A DNA stretch of 6,848 nucleotides from an uncultured Rhodospirillaceae bacterium (GTDB taxonomy: Bacteria; Pseudomonadota; Alphaproteobacteria; CAAGCB01; CAG-977). The notes beneath the pieces were generated by a model. The model was not told the DNA's origin, did not search any database, and was given only the letters and a program-made list of their open reading frames with translations. Of this stretch, positions 1 to 5,782 are shown piece by piece. The stretch is from positions 1 through 6,848 of the forward strand of contig USCC01000110.1 in NCBI GenBank assembly GCA_900553035.1, read 5' to 3'. The position numbers and the translations under genes were made by a program. The first letter of the stretch is position 1, and every line of letters starts with the position of its first letter.

Positions 1-796
1 GAATCCCGGCCAGATAGACGTCTTCGCCGATGGGGAGGCCGTCATTTTCCAGAAATTTGAACCCGAGATTTTTCAAGGCATCAACGGTTTCTTTATATCC
101 GGCATAAAATTCATGATTGCCGGTGACAAAATAAATTCCTTCCGGCGCTCTCAGACCTTTCAGCAGTTCTGTCATTCCGGCGACCCGTGCGGCGTCGTCA
201 TCAATGATGTCTCCGGCCAGAAGGATGACGTCCGGATTCTGTGCGTTCGTGCGTTCCACGATTTTCCTGATTTTATCCGCTGATATTGTCCGGTGAATAT
301 GCAGGTCGCTTAAAACGACGGCTGTCCGGGACTGCGTGATTTTATCGGAAGTAATGTTCACTGTTTTTACATCCGGTGTTTTCGTCCCGGAATAAAGGGC
401 GGTGATCGTCAGCAACACGGCCGCGGCAAGGGTGAGGGCATTGGCTTTGGCCGTCCATTCGGGGGACAGCGGTGAAACGGCGACGCCGTACCCCGTCAGA
501 CGTGAAAGACCGTATCCCGCCGCCCAGAAAGCATCGCGGAACAACGTCAGTACCAGAAGGATGATGCACCCGACATAAATGAAATACAGGGCATAACGGT
601 AGAACGGATAAAAAGAACCCAGTACGTTTTCCAGACGGTAAGACACGAACAGCGGGATGCATCCTGCCAGCATGAACAGGATGAAAAGAGCGGCCTTCTG
701 CCCGGTCGACGCCCCGGAAAGGCCGACATAGCGGACGAACAGAATCCCTGTCGCCAGACAGCCAAGGAACGAGGTCGTAACGGCGCATGTCATCAT
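1..796 (-). CDS. Membrane-anchored metallophosphoesterase (calcineurin-like), 3' end beyond window
   Basis: About 265 residues are visible; the C-terminus lies beyond position 1. I read the frame from the ATG at 796-794, which has GGAG eight bases upstream; a second ATG follows directly. Hydrophobic stretches at about residues 6-26, 34-53, 65-86 and 118-136 suggest four membrane helices. A metallophosphoesterase domain follows, with motif I SDLHIH (D164, H166), motif II AGDIIDDD (D196, D199) and motif III TGNHEF (N227, H228). These are two-metal ligands of the calcineurin-like superfamily; the later GHxH motif would be outside the window. The layout resembles YpbG/YkuE-like membrane phosphoesterases, whose substrates are mostly unknown. 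The gene is divergent from a MerR-family regulator and has a MerR-type promoter just upstream, so inducible expression is likely. The family is clear; the substrate is not. Confidence 0.9.
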   Translation of the reverse strand, partial: MMTCAVTTSFLGCLATGILFVRYVGLSGASTGQKAALFILFMLAGCIPLFVSYRLENVLGSFYPFYRYALYFIYVGCIILLVLTLFRDAFWAAGYGLSRLTGYGVAVSPLSPEWTAKANALTLAAAVLLTITALYSGTKTPDVKTVNITSDKITQSRTAVVLSDLHIHRTISADKIRKIVERTNAQNPDVILLAGDIIDDDAARVAGMTELLKGLRAPEGIYFVTGNHEFYAGYKETVDALKNLGFKFLENDGLPIGEDVYLAGI

Positions 797-838
797 GATG
801 TTTTCTCCGAAAAAATATTTTACTCTCGATTCGAAAAA

Positions 839-869
839 AGAATAACTTTTAGAGTTAACTCTAAGTCAA
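839..869 (-). promoter_or_regulatory. MerR-type promoter (19-bp spacer) for the membrane phosphoesterase
   Basis: On the minus strand there is a -35 TTGACT (869-864), a 19-bp spacer, and a -10 TATTCT (844-839). Normal sigma70 spacers are 17 bp; 19-20 bp spacers centred on a palindrome are the hallmark of promoters that MerR-family activators untwist. The expected start is near 832, giving a leader of about 36 bases before the ATG at 796. The regulator gene next door is of the matching family. The geometry is seen directly; regulation is inferred. Confidence 0.82.
849..864. promoter_or_regulatory. Perfect 16-bp palindromic operator of AdhR/NmlR type
   Basis: TTAGAGTTAACTCTAA is identical to its reverse complement and is centred in the spacer of the minus-strand promoter. 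From memory, AdhR/NmlR-type MerR regulators bind closely similar sites (TTGACTT-RGAGTTAACTCY). It also lies just upstream of the regulator's own -35, so binding here could affect both directions. Confidence 0.82.
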
Positions 870-878
870 TCCTTTTCG

Positions 879-907
879 TTGACATCCGACGTTTTTTTTC
901 CTAAGTT
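879..907 (+). promoter_or_regulatory. Probable promoter of the MerR-family regulator gene
   Basis: TTGACA (879-884, perfect -35), a 17-bp spacer, then TAAGTT (902-907, only three matches to TATAAT). The spacer contains a run of eight T (892-899). Transcription would start near 914, which leaves only the GGAGG site and the ATG at 938 well placed for translation. The -10 is weak. Confidence 0.55.
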
Positions 908-937
908 GAATGGAAAGGGTTGAATATGGAGGAAGAC

Positions 938-1417
938 ATGGCGGGATATTCAATTGGCAAAGTCGCCCGGATGACGGGGCTGACGGCTCATACGCTCAGA
1001 TATTATGACAAGGAGGGGCTTCTGCCGTTTGTGCAGAAAAGCGCTTCCGGCGCGCGCTCCTTTTCCGATCAGGATGTGGAATGGCTGGGATTGATTGAAT
1101 GTCTGAAAGGCGTCGGTATGCCGATCAAGGATATCAAGCAGTACATCGACTGGTACCGGGAAGGGGATTCGACAATCGGGAAACGCCTGGACATGTTTAA
1201 ACGCCAGAAAGAGCATCTGGAGGAACAGATGGCTCTGTTGCGCCGGCATCTGGAAAAAATCGATTATAAAATCGAATTTTATACCGATGCGGCAGAGCAC
1301 GGCAACATGGATGTTCTGAGCCGCAACGAGCGTCTACGCGAAAAGAAAAAACGGATTTTCGGGGACATCGGGGAAAAGAAGGAAGCCGCATCTAAAACCC
1401 GCAGTAAGGCGGCCTGA
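938..1417 (+). CDS. MerR-family transcriptional regulator, AdhR/NmlR-like
   Basis: 159 residues from ATG 938. I prefer this start because GGAGG (928-932) lies five bases upstream and the protein then begins directly with the winged-helix domain (YSIGKVARMTGLTAHTLRYY), as family members do; a TTG at 920 and an ATG at 926 are also in frame. The N-terminal helix-turn-helix and wing (residues 4-70) are followed by a long charged helix (about 80-115) for the antiparallel coiled-coil dimer, ending in KIDYKIEFY and a basic lysine-rich tail. The single cysteine, Cys55 in IECLKGVGM, aligns with the conserved cysteine of Bacillus AdhR (Cys52 as I recall) and NmlR, which respond to reactive aldehydes or thiol stress. 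There is no metal-binding cysteine cluster, so a metal sensor is unlikely. It probably activates the divergent phosphoesterase through the palindromic operator. The inducer is inferred from the family only. Confidence 0.92.
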   Translation: MAGYSIGKVARMTGLTAHTLRYYDKEGLLPFVQKSASGARSFSDQDVEWLGLIECLKGVGMPIKDIKQYIDWYREGDSTIGKRLDMFKRQKEHLEEQMALLRRHLEKIDYKIEFYTDAAEHGNMDVLSRNERLREKKKRIFGDIGEKKEAASKTRSKAA

Positions 1418-1434
1418 GGCGGAATATCCGTGAA

Positions 1435-1473
1435 AGAACGTCCTTGACGGCATCCGGCCGGAAAGGACGTTTT
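1435..1473 (+). terminator. Probable rho-independent terminator after the MerR-family gene
   Basis: AACGTCCTT (1437-1445) pairs perfectly with AAGGACGTT (1463-1471), extendable by a G-U and an A-U pair. The 17-base loop contains CCGGCCGG. The T run is short (TTTT, 1470-1473), so termination may be partial and some transcripts could continue into the phosphoesterase-rubrerythrin gene. Confidence 0.6.
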
Positions 1474-1520
1474 CCGTATCTGCGGTTTTCAGAATGATGC
1501 GTCATAAGGAGGATTCCTGA

Positions 1521-2792
1521 ATGAAAACAGGGTTTCAGAAGGTTGAGGAAAAAATTGTGCGGCGGCCGGATCTGCGCTCTTTTTGCGTTATCGGCGATCC
1601 GGGATGCGAAGGAATCGGAGCCTGCAGCATGCAGGTCTACGCCGCCGCCCTGCAGGAAGGAAATGCGGACGACCTGATTCTGGTGGCCGGAGACCTTGTC
1701 CCCGACGGAAACGAGAAGTATTACCGAACGGCTTTTGAAACGACGAACGCTCTGACGGACAGGGATGTTTACATCCTGCGCGGCAATCACGACGGCGGTG
1801 CCTTTGAAACGTATTTCGGCCGCGGGGATTACGCGGTTCTGGGCGGCGGGACGGCGCTGATTGTGCTGGACAACGCCCGGCGGCGCTTTTCGGACGAAGG
1901 ACTGGCGCTGGTGCGTGAAGTTCTTGCGTTGCCTGAAGTGGAAGATGTCTTTCTGGCTTTTCATATTCCCCTGCCGAACACCTTTATCGCAAACGCGGTT
2001 TCTCAGGAAGAGTTCGTCCGCCTGAAAGACGCCTATGCCGCCCGGAAGGATAAAGTTCGTTTTTTCATTGCGGGACACGTTCATTCGCGGTTTGAAGACA
2101 TCGTGGACGGTATTCCGTTCATCTGCACGGGCGGGGGCGGCGCGATGATTGAAGATATTTCCGGCAAAATTCCGGCGGCCGAAGTCGACCATCATGTCTA
2201 CCGTTTTGAAAAAACGGCGGACAGCGGGTGGAAAGCCCGGCGCGTTGACCTTTCGGAACGGCCGTACAGAGCGGAAAAGGAGGATTCCATCCTGGCGGAA
2301 CAGCTTGAAAATACAGTCAAGGGAGAACTTTTTGCCCATCTGCGTTATCAGACCTTCGCCGAACGCGCCGAAAAAAGAGGATATAAGGTTGCGGCGGCTC
2401 TGTTCCGCGCTCTGGCCGAATCGGAATACCGGCATGCCCGGAGTTTCTTTGCCCTTCTTGAAGCGCCCGGAAATTTTTCGGAAACAGTCGAGACTTTCAT
2501 TCCGCGCGAAAAGTTCGAATACGAACATTATTATAAAACGGTCGGCGCGTATGCCGATTCTCACGGACATCCGGTTTCAAAGCTGGCTTACGGAGCCGCG
2601 GCCGATGCGGAAAAAATCCATGCACAGCTTCTGGGCGAAGCTGCGGATATGGAAAATTTCAGCGCCGCGGGATTTGAGGTCTGCCCGAACTGCGGCTTCA
2701 TCCGTCGGATTTCCGAAGACGGTTCCGCCGGAAGCTGTCCGGTCTGCGGCGCTTCGGCGAAGCTGTTCATTGCGTTCAGGGCGTCGGCTTAA
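1521..2792 (+). CDS. Metallophosphoesterase-rubrerythrin fusion protein
   Basis: 423 residues; ATG 1521 has TAAGGAGG eight bases upstream. Residues 20-240 form a calcineurin/purple-acid-phosphatase-like domain: motif I IGDPG (D26; glycine replaces the histidine of DxH), VAGDLV (D58), RGNHD (N89, H90), FHIP (H148) and AGHVHSR (H186, H188), so the main metal ligands are present. Residues 255-423 form a complete rubrerythrin: E269 (KGELFAHLRY), E302xxH305, E330xxE333, E364xxH367, matching the diiron ligand set, then a rubredoxin-like knuckle CPNCGF (C388, C391) and CPVCG (C406, C409). Rubrerythrins reduce hydrogen peroxide in anaerobes, with the rubredoxin site feeding electrons to the diiron centre. 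No signal peptide or membrane segment is seen, so it is probably cytoplasmic. I do not recognise this fusion as a described protein. The phosphoesterase substrate is unknown. The gene lies just downstream of the MerR-type regulator. Confidence 0.93.
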   Translation: MKTGFQKVEEKIVRRPDLRSFCVIGDPGCEGIGACSMQVYAAALQEGNADDLILVAGDLVPDGNEKYYRTAFETTNALTDRDVYILRGNHDGGAFETYFGRGDYAVLGGGTALIVLDNARRRFSDEGLALVREVLALPEVEDVFLAFHIPLPNTFIANAVSQEEFVRLKDAYAARKDKVRFFIAGHVHSRFEDIVDGIPFICTGGGGAMIEDISGKIPAAEVDHHVYRFEKTADSGWKARRVDLSERPYRAEKEDSILAEQLENTVKGELFAHLRYQTFAERAEKRGYKVAAALFRALAESEYRHARSFFALLEAPGNFSETVETFIPREKFEYEHYYKTVGAYADSHGHPVSKLAYGAAADAEKIHAQLLGEAADMENFSAAGFEVCPNCGFIRRISEDGSAGSCPVCGASAKLFIAFRASA

Positions 2793-3211
2793 TTCATCTG
2801 CATCAGGTTGATGCCCAACCTTTCATCCATGGCACGTTCAATGCGGCCGTCCCAGGTCCGGATGAAGATTTCGCCCGTCAGACTGATCGTCGCGGCAACC
2901 AGGTGGCCGCCGATTGTCCGGTAGTCGCTCCCGGCCGCGTTCATGTGCAGGTGAAGGTAGGGCAGGCCTTCCTTCGTCGTGATGTTGCCGGAAAGATTCG
3001 TGATTTCAAAAAAATCCTCAAATGTTTCCTCTTGGTATTTTCTGTCGGGCGGATTGAAAAATCCCAGTGTGAGCGAGCGGACGGCGCCGATTCCGGAAAC
3101 GCTTCCCAGCGTGATTTTCTGTTCCGCGCAGAACTGTTTGAGCGTTCCGACAAGTTCCTCGTCTTTTTCCAGACGGACGGCAAAAGCATTTTCAAGACGT
3201 TTAAAAATCAT
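2789..3211 (-). CDS. PPC/PCC (DUF296) domain protein
   Basis: 140 residues, about the usual length for a stand-alone bacterial PPC domain. ATG 3211 has AGGGGA six bases upstream. Family marks are the basic opening IFKRLENAFAVRLEKDEEL, the strand SGIGAVRSLTLGFF (residues 39-52), the HLHM stretch (H87, H89) and GGHLVAA (G101-H103), then a C-terminal strand ending near residue 120. The histidines are commonly proposed to bind metal in bacterial members. In plants this domain is joined to AT-hooks; no AT-hook is present here, so DNA binding, often written in database names, is uncertain. The gene converges on the phosphoesterase-rubrerythrin gene and their stop codons overlap within TTAA. It is divergent from ugd and has its own promoter. 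The family is sure, the function is unknown. Confidence 0.88.
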   Translation of the reverse strand: MIFKRLENAFAVRLEKDEELVGTLKQFCAEQKITLGSVSGIGAVRSLTLGFFNPPDRKYQEETFEDFFEITNLSGNITTKEGLPYLHLHMNAAGSDYRTIGGHLVAATISLTGEIFIRTWDGRIERAMDERLGINLMQMN

Positions 3212-3244
3212 GACAGTTCCCCTGGTCTTGAGTTTCCGGTAAAA

Positions 3245-3273
3245 AGCATACTCTTTCCCGCGCCGGCCTTCAA
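3245..3273 (-). promoter_or_regulatory. Probable promoter of the PPC-domain gene
   Basis: On the minus strand TTGAAG (3273-3268), a 17-bp spacer, and TATGCT (3250-3245), four of six matches at each element. The start would fall near 3238, about 27 bases before the ATG at 3211. Confidence 0.55.
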
Positions 3274-3296
3274 CAGCGGCCGCGGGGATAAATTAT

Positions 3297-3325
3297 TTGC
3301 AACTCCCCGCGTTAGAACGTATAAC
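3297..3325 (+). promoter_or_regulatory. Promoter of ugd
   Basis: TTGCAA (3297-3302), a 17-bp spacer, and TATAAC (3320-3325): good matches with ideal spacing. Transcription would start near 3332, giving a short leader of about 23 bases that carries the GAGGTG ribosome site used by the ATG at 3355. Confidence 0.65.
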
Positions 3326-3354
3326 GTAATTTACGCTGTATCATGAGGTGGATG

Positions 3355-4653
3355 ATGAAGGTTGGAATTATCGGAACGGGGTATGTCGGCCTGCCGACGG
3401 GGGTCGGCCTGGCGGAACTCGGCCATGACGTCGTTTGCGTCGATGCCGTCCCGGCCAAGGTCGAGGCTTTGAAGGCCGGTAAAATCACGTTGTTTGAAGA
3501 CGGGCTGGAAGAGCTGTTTCATAAAAATTTGAACGCTGGTAAAATCCGGTTTACGACTTCGATGAAGGACGCCGTTGCGTCGGCCGATATTGTGATCATT
3601 GCTGTCGGAACGCCGCCCGATCCGGTGACAAAGGAAGCCGACATGAAGTATGTTCATGCCGCGGCGGAAGAACTGGCGGAACATTTGGACGGCTATACGG
3701 TTATCGCCAATAAATCCACCGTTCCCGTCGGTACCGGCGACAGGGTCGAAGCATGGATCCGGAAGGTCCGCCCCGACGCCGATTTCGATGTCGTTTCTCT
3801 GCCGGAATTCCTGCGCGAAGGCTTTGCAGTGTATGATTTTTTCCACCCGGATCGGATTGTGGTCGGCGCGAACACCGACCGGGCACGCGAGGCGGTGAAA
3901 AAGCTTTATGCCCCCTTCGGCGACACGGCGCGGATGCTGTTTGTCCGGCGCCGTTCTTCGGAAACGATCAAGTATGCCTCAAACGCGTTTCTGGCAATGA
4001 AAATTCATTACATTAACGAAATGGCGAATTTCTGCGAAAAATCGGGTGCGGATATTTACGAAGTGGCCAAAGGCATGGGCATGGATTCGCGGATCGGGAA
4101 TAAATTCCTGAACCCGGGGCCGGGATACGGTGGTTCGTGCTTCCCCAAGGATACGAATGCGATGGCGTACATGGCGCGCGGTTGCGGCGTGGACATGTCT
4201 CTGATTGAAGCGACGATCCGGGGAAATGACGCCCGCAAGGCGGAAATGGCGGGGCGGATTCTGGATGCGGCGGCCGGGGTTGAAAAGCCTGCGGTTGCTG
4301 TCCTGGGACTGGCTTTCAAAGGCGGGACGGACGACTGCCGGGAATCTCCGGCGATGGAAATCGTGGCGGAGCTTTTGAGGCGGGGCGTGAAGGTGACGGC
4401 CTATGACCCGAAGGCGATGGAAACGGCAAAGGCTTTGATCGGGGATAAAATCAGTTATGCCGGCGACGCGTATCAGGCGGCGGAAAATGCGGACGTGCTG
4501 GCCGTATTGACGGAATGGGACGATTTCCGTTCACTGGATTTAAAACGGCTGAAATCCGTGATGAAAACGCCATCTATCGTTGACCTGCGGAATCTTCTGA
4601 ACCCGGACGAAGCTTTGGCAAACGGTTTTGAATACCGGGGTATCGGCCGCTGA
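3355..4653 (+). CDS. ugd: UDP-glucose 6-dehydrogenase
   Basis: 432 residues, typical for the bacterial enzyme. ATG 3355 gives the standard opening MKVGIIGTGYVG and has GAGGTG four bases upstream; ATGs at 3343 and 3352 are in frame but less well placed. The enzyme oxidises UDP-glucose to UDP-glucuronate with two NAD+, supplying capsule, exopolysaccharide or lipid sugar pathways in the cytoplasm. Visible features are the NAD-binding GxGYVG (residues 7-12), AVGTPP (84-89), the LPEFLREG loop (149-156), the active-site lysine region ETIKYASNAF (K206), and the catalytic cysteine C262 in GPGYGGSCFPKD. The C-terminal UDP-binding domain has LGLAFKGGTDDCRESPA (about 317-333) and a second Rossmann fold ending near VDLRNLL. 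Related sugar-nucleotide 6-dehydrogenases (UDP-ManNAc, GDP-mannose) share these motifs, but overall UDP-glucose fits best. No polysaccharide genes are adjacent in the window. Confidence 0.93.
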   Translation: MKVGIIGTGYVGLPTGVGLAELGHDVVCVDAVPAKVEALKAGKITLFEDGLEELFHKNLNAGKIRFTTSMKDAVASADIVIIAVGTPPDPVTKEADMKYVHAAAEELAEHLDGYTVIANKSTVPVGTGDRVEAWIRKVRPDADFDVVSLPEFLREGFAVYDFFHPDRIVVGANTDRAREAVKKLYAPFGDTARMLFVRRRSSETIKYASNAFLAMKIHYINEMANFCEKSGADIYEVAKGMGMDSRIGNKFLNPGPGYGGSCFPKDTNAMAYMARGCGVDMSLIEATIRGNDARKAEMAGRILDAAAGVEKPAVAVLGLAFKGGTDDCRESPAMEIVAELLRRGVKVTAYDPKAMETAKALIGDKISYAGDAYQAAENADVLAVLTEWDDFRSLDLKRLKSVMKTPSIVDLRNLLNPDEALANGFEYRGIGR

Positions 4654-4666
4654 GGAATTTTCGTTC

Positions 4667-4695
4667 AAAAAAAGCGCCCGGAAACGGGCGTTTTT
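4667..4695 (+). terminator. Rho-independent terminator after ugd
   Basis: CGCCCG (4675-4680), GAAA tetraloop (4681-4684) and CGGGCG (4685-4690) are followed by TTTTT (4691-4695) and preceded by seven A (4667-4673). The A run allows the stem to form in both directions. It lies 13 bases after the ugd stop codon. Confidence 0.92.
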
Positions 4696-4718
4696 GATAT
4701 GGAAAAGGAAAAAAGGGG

Positions 4719-5246
4719 ATGAAAATCATTCTGGAAACGCCGCGAATCCTTCTGCGGGAAATGACGCCGGACGATTTCGGCAGCCTCTGCACTCTTTTGC
4801 AGGACGGGGAAACCATGTACGCGTACGAAGGCGCTTTTTCGGATGCCGAAGTCCTTGAATGGCTGGATCGCCAAAGAACACGTTATGCCCGGGACGGCTT
4901 CGGTCTGTGGGGGATGATTGAAAAAGAAACAGGGCGCTTCATCGGACAGGCCGGGCTGACCCTTCAGGATGCCGGCGGAACAGAGGAAACGGAAATCGGC
5001 TATCTGCTGAACCGGGGCGTCTGGCATTGCGGTTATGCTTCGGAAGCCGCGGCCGCGTGCCGGGATTATGCTTTCCAAGTCCTGGGGCGCGACAGGGTGG
5101 TCAGTCTGATCCGCGATTCCAACCGGGCGTCACAGCGCGTGGCGGAACGCATCGGGATGAAAAAAGAGGGTCTGTTTATAAAGCATTTCCGCCATGTGGA
5201 CATGCCTCATTTCATTTATGCGGTGAACCGGGTTACGGAACGGTAA
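4719..5246 (+). CDS. GNAT-family N-acetyltransferase, RimJ/RimL-like
   Basis: 175 residues, usual length for this group. The opening ILETPRILLREMTPDDF is typical of RimJ/RimL-like acetyltransferases. The acetyl-CoA core is present: TEIGYLLNRGVWHCGYASEA (91-110), where the HCGYAS loop takes the place of the QxxGxG/A pyrophosphate-binding motif, then RDSNRASQRVAERIGMKKEG (132-151), the usual motif B with N135 and S138. It probably moves an acetyl group from acetyl-CoA to an amine of a protein N-terminus or small molecule; the substrate cannot be read from sequence. ATG 4719 follows GGGG directly, and AAGGA at 4705-4709 is the better-spaced ribosome site. It lies just behind the ugd terminator with no clear promoter, so it may depend on readthrough. 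Its 3' end overlaps the convergent SHOCT-TM2 gene by a few bases. Confidence 0.9.
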   Translation: MKIILETPRILLREMTPDDFGSLCTLLQDGETMYAYEGAFSDAEVLEWLDRQRTRYARDGFGLWGMIEKETGRFIGQAGLTLQDAGGTEETEIGYLLNRGVWHCGYASEAAAACRDYAFQVLGRDRVVSLIRDSNRASQRVAERIGMKKEGLFIKHFRHVDMPHFIYAVNRVTER

Positions 5247-5740
5247 CGGCGCCCGGCGGCGGTATGCTGTTGATGACGGCCGGAAAAAGCACAATGCCGA
5301 GGATTGTGAGAAGAATGCCGGCGACCGTAAGGAGGAGCACAAGGCCGCGCAGGATTCGGATCGTCAGGGGGGGAACCGCCGAACGGGACGCCGGCCGCAT
5401 TTTGATTCACCGTCAGAAGATCCCATAAAGCCCAGAAGTAAACGACGATCAACGGAGCGAAAAGGAACAAAGGCGAAAACAGAGACAGCGGAAGCTGTAC
5501 GGTCGCTTTTCTTATGTTACCGGCATAGTAGTTGTGAATGCCCGGCGTTCCCGGAAACCAGGCAAGCAGGATATAGATAACTCCGCTTTGCACGGGTCTG
5601 CCGGAGGTATTTTTTTCAAGGAGCTTTTTCAGAATGGCCTTTTTCTGCTCTTCAAATTCCTTTCCCGAAAGGATGCCTCCTTGCTTTAACCCGGCCAGCC
5701 TTTCCAGATCTTCCGGTTCGTTGATGGTTCTATTCTTGTC
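5233..5740 (-). pseudogene. SHOCT-TM2 domain membrane protein, frameshifted and lacking a clear start
   Basis: The minus-strand frame open from 5740 reads an N-terminal SHOCT-like segment (LERLAGLKQGGILSGKEFEE, then QKKAILKKLL; about 5707-5613) followed by a TM2 domain: ILLAWFPGTPGIHNYYAG, a second hydrophobic helix, FWALWDLLTV, and the usual tail NQNAAGVPF (to about 5384). After this the frame becomes non-hydrophobic and runs to 5216. The next frame instead encodes a good membrane helix, LRGLVLLLTVAGILLTILGI, and stops at 5235-5233. The switch falls at a run of seven C (G7 at 5367-5373); six would restore one protein. At the 5' side there is an in-frame TGA (5743-5741) and no ATG, GTG or TTG before the SHOCT segment; the first GTG is at 5593, inside the protein. 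Alternatives are a rare start codon (such as CTG 5707), a sequencing error, or a separate 55-residue gene from ATG 5400. The domain call is good; intactness is doubtful. Confidence 0.7.
5367..5373. repeat. G7 (C7 on minus strand) homopolymer at the SHOCT-TM2 frame switch
   Basis: Seven consecutive G on the plus strand lie where the coding signal of the minus-strand SHOCT-TM2 gene changes frame. Removing one base joins GVPFGGSP to LTIRILRGLVLLL in a single frame. Such runs slip in replication and are also a usual place for sequencing errors. Confidence 0.75.
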
Positions 5741-5782
5741 TCAGCGGAAAAACGGGCGGACAGATGCCTTTGAAAAGCACAC

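Noticed and set aside
342..788. A 148-residue minus-strand open frame inside the membrane phosphoesterase region.
   Set aside because: It is rich in arginine and proline and has no family resemblance; the true frame, offset by one, carries membrane helices and the metallophosphoesterase motifs.
1444..1495. Possible promoter for the phosphoesterase-rubrerythrin gene (TTGACG near 1444, CAGAAT at 1490).
   Set aside because: The elements cannot be paired with 16-19 bp spacing, and TTGACG lies partly within the terminator stem.
1392..2570. A long 392-residue minus-strand open frame opposite the phosphoesterase-rubrerythrin gene.
   Set aside because: It is the antisense shadow of a gene with clear motifs and a strong ribosome site; its sequence has no recognisable domain.
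3257..3286. GC-rich imperfect inverted repeat (CCCGC...GGCC with GGCC...GCGGG) between the PPC gene and ugd.
   Set aside because: It has a three-base bulge, no T run on either side, and overlaps the -35 of the minus-strand promoter; not convincing as a terminator or operator.
4699..4722. A tiny open frame (MEKEKRG) whose TGA overlaps the acetyltransferase ATG, as in a leader peptide.
   Set aside because: Seven codons just after a terminator with no ribosome site; most likely chance within the A/G-rich ribosome-binding region.
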